A stretch of DNA of 7,784 nt from Fusobacterium sp. (lineage in GTDB: Bacteria; Fusobacteriota; Fusobacteriia; Fusobacteriales; Fusobacteriaceae). The notes below the pieces were generated by a model, which saw nothing but the letters and a program-made list of their open reading frames with translations, was not told where the DNA came from and searched no databases. This document shows, piece by piece, positions 4,941 to 7,784 of this stretch (positions are counted from its first letter, which is position 1; each line of letters opens with the position of its first letter). Position numbers and translations under genes: made by a program. The stretch is taken from NCBI GenBank assembly GCA_018457305.1, contig JAGYHM010000055.1:1-7784 (forward strand). Reading direction: 5' to 3'.

Positions 4941-4968
4941 AAAAAAGCCACGAAAAATTTCGTGGCTT
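4941..4968 (-). terminator. intrinsic terminator of the PFOR gene
   Basis: An 11-bp perfect inverted repeat, AAGCCACGAAA (4945-4955) and TTTCGTGGCTT (4958-4968), lies 12 nt after the PFOR stop. Read on the - strand it is followed by a run of T residues (complement of the A run from 4941). On the + strand a T-rich run also follows, so it may block transcription from both sides. Confidence 0.88.
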
Positions 4969-4980
4969 AATTTTTATTTC

Positions 4981-7784
4981 TTATTGTGCTTCTGGTTTTA
5001 CTTCTGCTTCTTCAGAATAATCTAAACTAGCAAGTCTTTTATATTGTCTCCATCTTTTTTGTGCTTCTTTTTGATTTTCTTCAAATAATAATTTTGCTGC
5101 TTCTGGTTTAGATTTACTTAAAGTTTGATATCTAACTTCTCCCAATAAGTATTCTTCATATTTTTCCCATTTAGGTTCTCTTGAATCTAATTTTAAAGGA
5201 TTTTTTCCAATTTTTTCTAAAGAAGGATTATATCTAAATATTGGCCAGTATCCACATTCAGTTGCAAGTTTCATCTCTGTTTGTGACTTTGCCATACCTT
5301 TTTTAATACCATGATTTATACAAGGTGAATATGCAATTATAATTGATGGACCTTGATGTGCTTCTGCCTCTTTTACAGCATTTATAAATTGCTGTTGACT
5401 TGCTCCCATAGAAACTTGTGCTACATAAATATGTCCATAAGACATTGCAATAGCTGCTAAATCTTTTTTCTTCATAGCTTTTCCTGCTGCTGCAAATTTT
5501 GCAACTGCTCCTGTTGGTGTTGCCTTTGATGCTTGTCCTCCAGTATTTGAATAAACTTCTGTATCTAATACTAAAATATTTACATCTTCTTTAGCTGCAA
5601 GTACATGGTCAAGTCCACCGTAACCTATATCATAAGCCCATCCATCTCCACCAATTATCCATTGAGATTTTTTAATTAAATATTGTTTTAAATCTAAAAT
5701 CTCTTTTGCATAATCAGCTTCTAAATTTTCTAATTTTGGAACTATTAAATCTCTTAATTCTCTTGTTCTTGCAGAAAATTGTCTATTCTCTATCCAATCT
5801 GTAAATAAAGTTTTTAAATCTTCATCTACATTTTCAAGATTATTTTCCATAACAGTTTGTATTCTATCTCTCAATGCTTCAACTGCAACATGCATTCCAA
5901 AACCATACTCTGCATTGTCTTCAAACAGTGATGATGCCCAAGCTGGTCCATCTCCCATAGCATTTGTAGTATATGGAGTTGAAGGTGCTGAACCTGAATA
6001 AATTGAAGAACATCCAGTTGCATTTGCTATCATCATTCTATCTCCATATAACTGTGTAATTAATTTTATATACGGAGTTTCTCCACAACCAGGACAGGCT
6101 CCATGAAATTCAAATAATGGTTTTACAAATTGAGAACCTTTAACTGTTTCAATTGACATTAAATCACTTCTATATTCTACATGATTAAATAAATAATCAG
6201 CTTTTTCATCTTGTTTATCTTCTAAAGATTTTTCTATTGGTTCCATAAGTAATGCTTTCCCAGGTGCAGGACATACATTTGCACAAGAACCACAACCAAC
6301 ACAATCCAATGTTGAAACTTGTATTCTATATTGTAAATTATCTAAGCCTCTTCCTTTTGCTTCTTGTGTAGAAATCTCTAACGGAGAAGCCTTAACTTCT
6401 TCTTCACTAATTAAAAATGGTCTTATAACCGCATGAGGACAAACATAAGAACACTGATTACATTGAATACACTTATCAACGTCCCATATAGGTACTTCAA
6501 CTGCTACTCCTCTTTTTTCAAAAGCTGAAGTTCCGTTTTCAAATGTTCCATCTTCATAGTTAAGAAAAGATGAAACTGGTAAATCATAACCTTTTATTGC
6601 ATTTATTGGTTTAGCTATATTTTTTACAAAATCTGTTGGCTCTGGTGCTCCCAGTGAAATTGAAGAACAACCTCCACTACAAGAACAAGCCACAGATTTA
6701 TTTTCATCTACTTCTTTAACTTCTAAATCTGCCCAACTTGGATCTACTTCTATTTCTACAAGTTCATTTGCTCCTCTATCAATAGCATCATAGTTTAATT
6801 GAACTATGTCATCTCCTTTTTTAGCATACGATTTTTTAGCATAATCTTTCATATATTGTTGTGCCTCTTCAAAAGGAATAATTTCTGCTAATTTAAAGAA
6901 TGCAGCTTGCATTATAGTATTTGTTCTTTGTCCTAAACCAATTTCTTGTGCTAATTCAGTTGCATTAATAATAAATAATCTTGCATTATTTTTTGCCAAG
7001 TCTCTTTTTACATTATTTGGAATTTTCTCTAATGCCTCTTCTTTAGTCCAAACACAATTTAGTAAAAATTTTCCACCTTCTTTAAGTCCAGAAGTCATAT
7101 CATATTGTGTTAAATATGCTGGAACCGAACAAGCAACAAAAGTAGGTTTAGAAATCAAATAAGTTGATTTTATTGGATTTTTTCCAAATCTTAAATGAGA
7201 CCTTGTTACTCCACCTGATTTTTTTGAATCATAAGCAAAATAGCCCTGAGCATACAAAGGAGTCTTATCTCCTATTATTTTTATTGAATTTTTATTAGCT
7301 CCTACTGTACCATCTGCTCCTAAGCCATAAAACAGACAAGATTTTGTAGTCTCATCTTCAAGTGATAAAGTTTCTCCTACTTCCAATGAAGTAAAAGTTA
7401 CATCATCAACTATTCCAACTGTAAATCTATCTTTTGGCTCTTCTTTTTTTAAATTTTCATAAACTGCTAAAATTTGAGCAGGAGTTGTATCTTTTGAAGA
7501 TAAACCATATCTTCCTCCAACAACTATAGGAGTATTTTCTTTTCCGTAAAATAAAGTTTTTATATCTTGAAGTAAAGGTTCTCCAAGTGAACCAGGCTCT
7601 TTTGTTCTATCTAAAACAGATATTTTTTTAACTGTTTTAGGTAACACATCTAAGAAATATTTTTCAGAAAATGGTCTAAATAAGTGTACTGAAAGTAGAC
7701 CAACTTTTTCTCCTTTAGAAATTAAATAGTCTACAACTTCTTGTGCCGTTTCACAAACTGAACCCATTGCTACAATTATTCTTT
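4981..7784 (-). CDS. nifJ: pyruvate:ferredoxin (flavodoxin) oxidoreductase, C-terminal ~930 residues
   Basis: PFOR oxidises pyruvate with CoA to acetyl-CoA and CO2, passing electrons to ferredoxin or flavodoxin; it is the central pyruvate enzyme of many anaerobes. The frame is open to the right edge, so the N-terminal ~250 residues of a ~1,180-residue protein are missing; the Met codon at 7765-7767 is internal. Numbered from that Met: a transketolase-C-like domain (1-110), the gamma-type domain with 'GLGADGTVGANKNSIKIIG' (148-166), a two-cluster ferredoxin domain with 'CIQCNQCSYVCP' (433-444) and 'CVGCGSCANVCP' (489-500), and the TPP domain. The last carries the proximal-cluster cysteines Cys558, Cys561, Cys586 and Cys816, plus 'GGDGWAYDIGYGGLDHVL' (706-723) and 'NTGGQASKATPTG' (741-753). 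An unusual Cys-rich insert, 'CSCSGGCSS' (361-369), precedes the ferredoxin domain. It is a homodimeric cytosolic enzyme. A strong terminator follows; the promoter is outside the window. Confidence 0.96.
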   Translation of the reverse strand, partial: RIIVAMGSVCETAQEVVDYLISKGEKVGLLSVHLFRPFSEKYFLDVLPKTVKKISVLDRTKEPGSLGEPLLQDIKTLFYGKENTPIVVGGRYGLSSKDTTPAQILAVYENLKKEEPKDRFTVGIVDDVTFTSLEVGETLSLEDETTKSCLFYGLGADGTVGANKNSIKIIGDKTPLYAQGYFAYDSKKSGGVTRSHLRFGKNPIKSTYLISKPTFVACSVPAYLTQYDMTSGLKEGGKFLLNCVWTKEEALEKIPNNVKRDLAKNNARLFIINATELAQEIGLGQRTNTIMQAAFFKLAEIIPFEEAQQYMKDYAKKSYAKKGDDIVQLNYDAIDRGANELVEIEVDPSWADLEVKEVDENKSVACSCSGGCSSISLGAPEPTDFVKNIAKPINAIKGYDLPVSSFLNYEDGTFENGTSAFEKRGVAVEVPIWDVDKCIQCNQCSYVCPHAVIRPFLISEEEVKASPLEISTQEAKGRGLDNLQYRIQVSTLDCVGCGSCANVCPAPGKALLMEPIEKSLEDKQDEKADYLFNHVEYRSDLMSIETVKGSQFVKPLFEFHGACPGCGETPYIKLITQLYGDRMMIANATGCSSIYSGSAPSTPYTTNAMGDGPAWASSLFEDNAEYGFGMHVAVEALRDRIQTVMENNLENVDEDLKTLFTDWIENRQFSARTRELRDLIVPKLENLEADYAKEILDLKQYLIKKSQWIIGGDGWAYDIGYGGLDHVLAAKEDVNILVLDTEVYSNTGGQASKATPTGAVAKFAAAGKAMKKKDLAAIAMSYGHIYVAQVSMGASQQQFINAVKEAEAHQGPSIIIAYSPCINHGIKKGMAKSQTEMKLATECGYWPIFRYNPSLEKIGKNPLKLDSREPKWEKYEEYLLGEVRYQTLSKSKPEAAKLLFEENQKEAQKRWRQYKRLASLDYSEEAEVKPEAQ

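Noticed and set aside
7765..7767. Met codon as the PFOR start
   Set aside because: The frame continues open to the window edge with residues fitting the family (RIIVA before MGSVCET). A true start here would remove the whole first catalytic domain.

Overview
The window is strongly AT-rich, with A/T-heavy spacers, AGA/AAA/TTA-type codon use and strong Shine-Dalgarno sequences. It encodes pyruvate:ferredoxin/flavodoxin oxidoreductase, which points to an anaerobe. It also encodes a small secreted beta-barrel-like protein ending in Phe, which points to a cell with an outer membrane. Together these suggest a fusobacterium-like chromosome (Fusobacterium or a relative). This is inference from composition and gene content. 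No rRNA, tRNA, CRISPR array, transposase or phage gene was seen.

Layout, left to right. (1) 1-610: a promoter, a small FMN-binding split-barrel (pyridoxamine-phosphate-oxidase-like) gene on +, and a hairpin terminator shared with the convergent unit. (2) 632-2205 on -: a two-gene unit with its own promoter, a Bax-inhibitor-1 family seven-helix membrane protein followed by a signal-peptide-bearing outer-membrane barrel candidate. (3) 2222-3079 on +: glutamate racemase (murI), divergent from the BI-1 unit, with a TTGACC-17-TATAAT promoter. (4) 3113-4037 on +: a nickel superoxide dismutase operon, sodN-sodX, with a fully consensus TTGACA-17-TATAAT promoter, an AGGAGGT ribosome site and a hairpin terminator directly after the sodX stop. 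(5) 4000-4206: a GC-rich intergenic stretch made of successive hairpins, very unlike the rest of the window. (6) 4207-4839 on +: a metallo-beta-lactamase-fold hydrolase of the glyoxalase-II-like type with its own terminator. (7) 4857-4936: a shorter, decayed copy of part of the GC-rich element, so the hydrolase gene lies between two copies. (8) 4941-7784 on -: the C-terminal ~930 residues of pyruvate:ferredoxin oxidoreductase, cut by the right edge, with a strong terminator.

How the genes fit together. SodN is made as a precursor whose Ni-binding His must become the N-terminus. SodX, a signal-peptidase-like protease encoded 6 nt downstream, is the expected processing enzyme. This pair is a superoxide defence in a cell that relies on an oxygen-sensitive Fe-S/TPP enzyme (PFOR) for pyruvate oxidation. 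The other genes are ordinary neighbours with no obvious shared pathway.

Points most worth a second look: the Ni-SOD/SodX pair in a presumed anaerobe and its altered second-sphere residues; the GC-rich hairpin element and its second copy, which shows a compensatory base-pair change; and a Cys-rich insertion in PFOR just before its ferredoxin domain.
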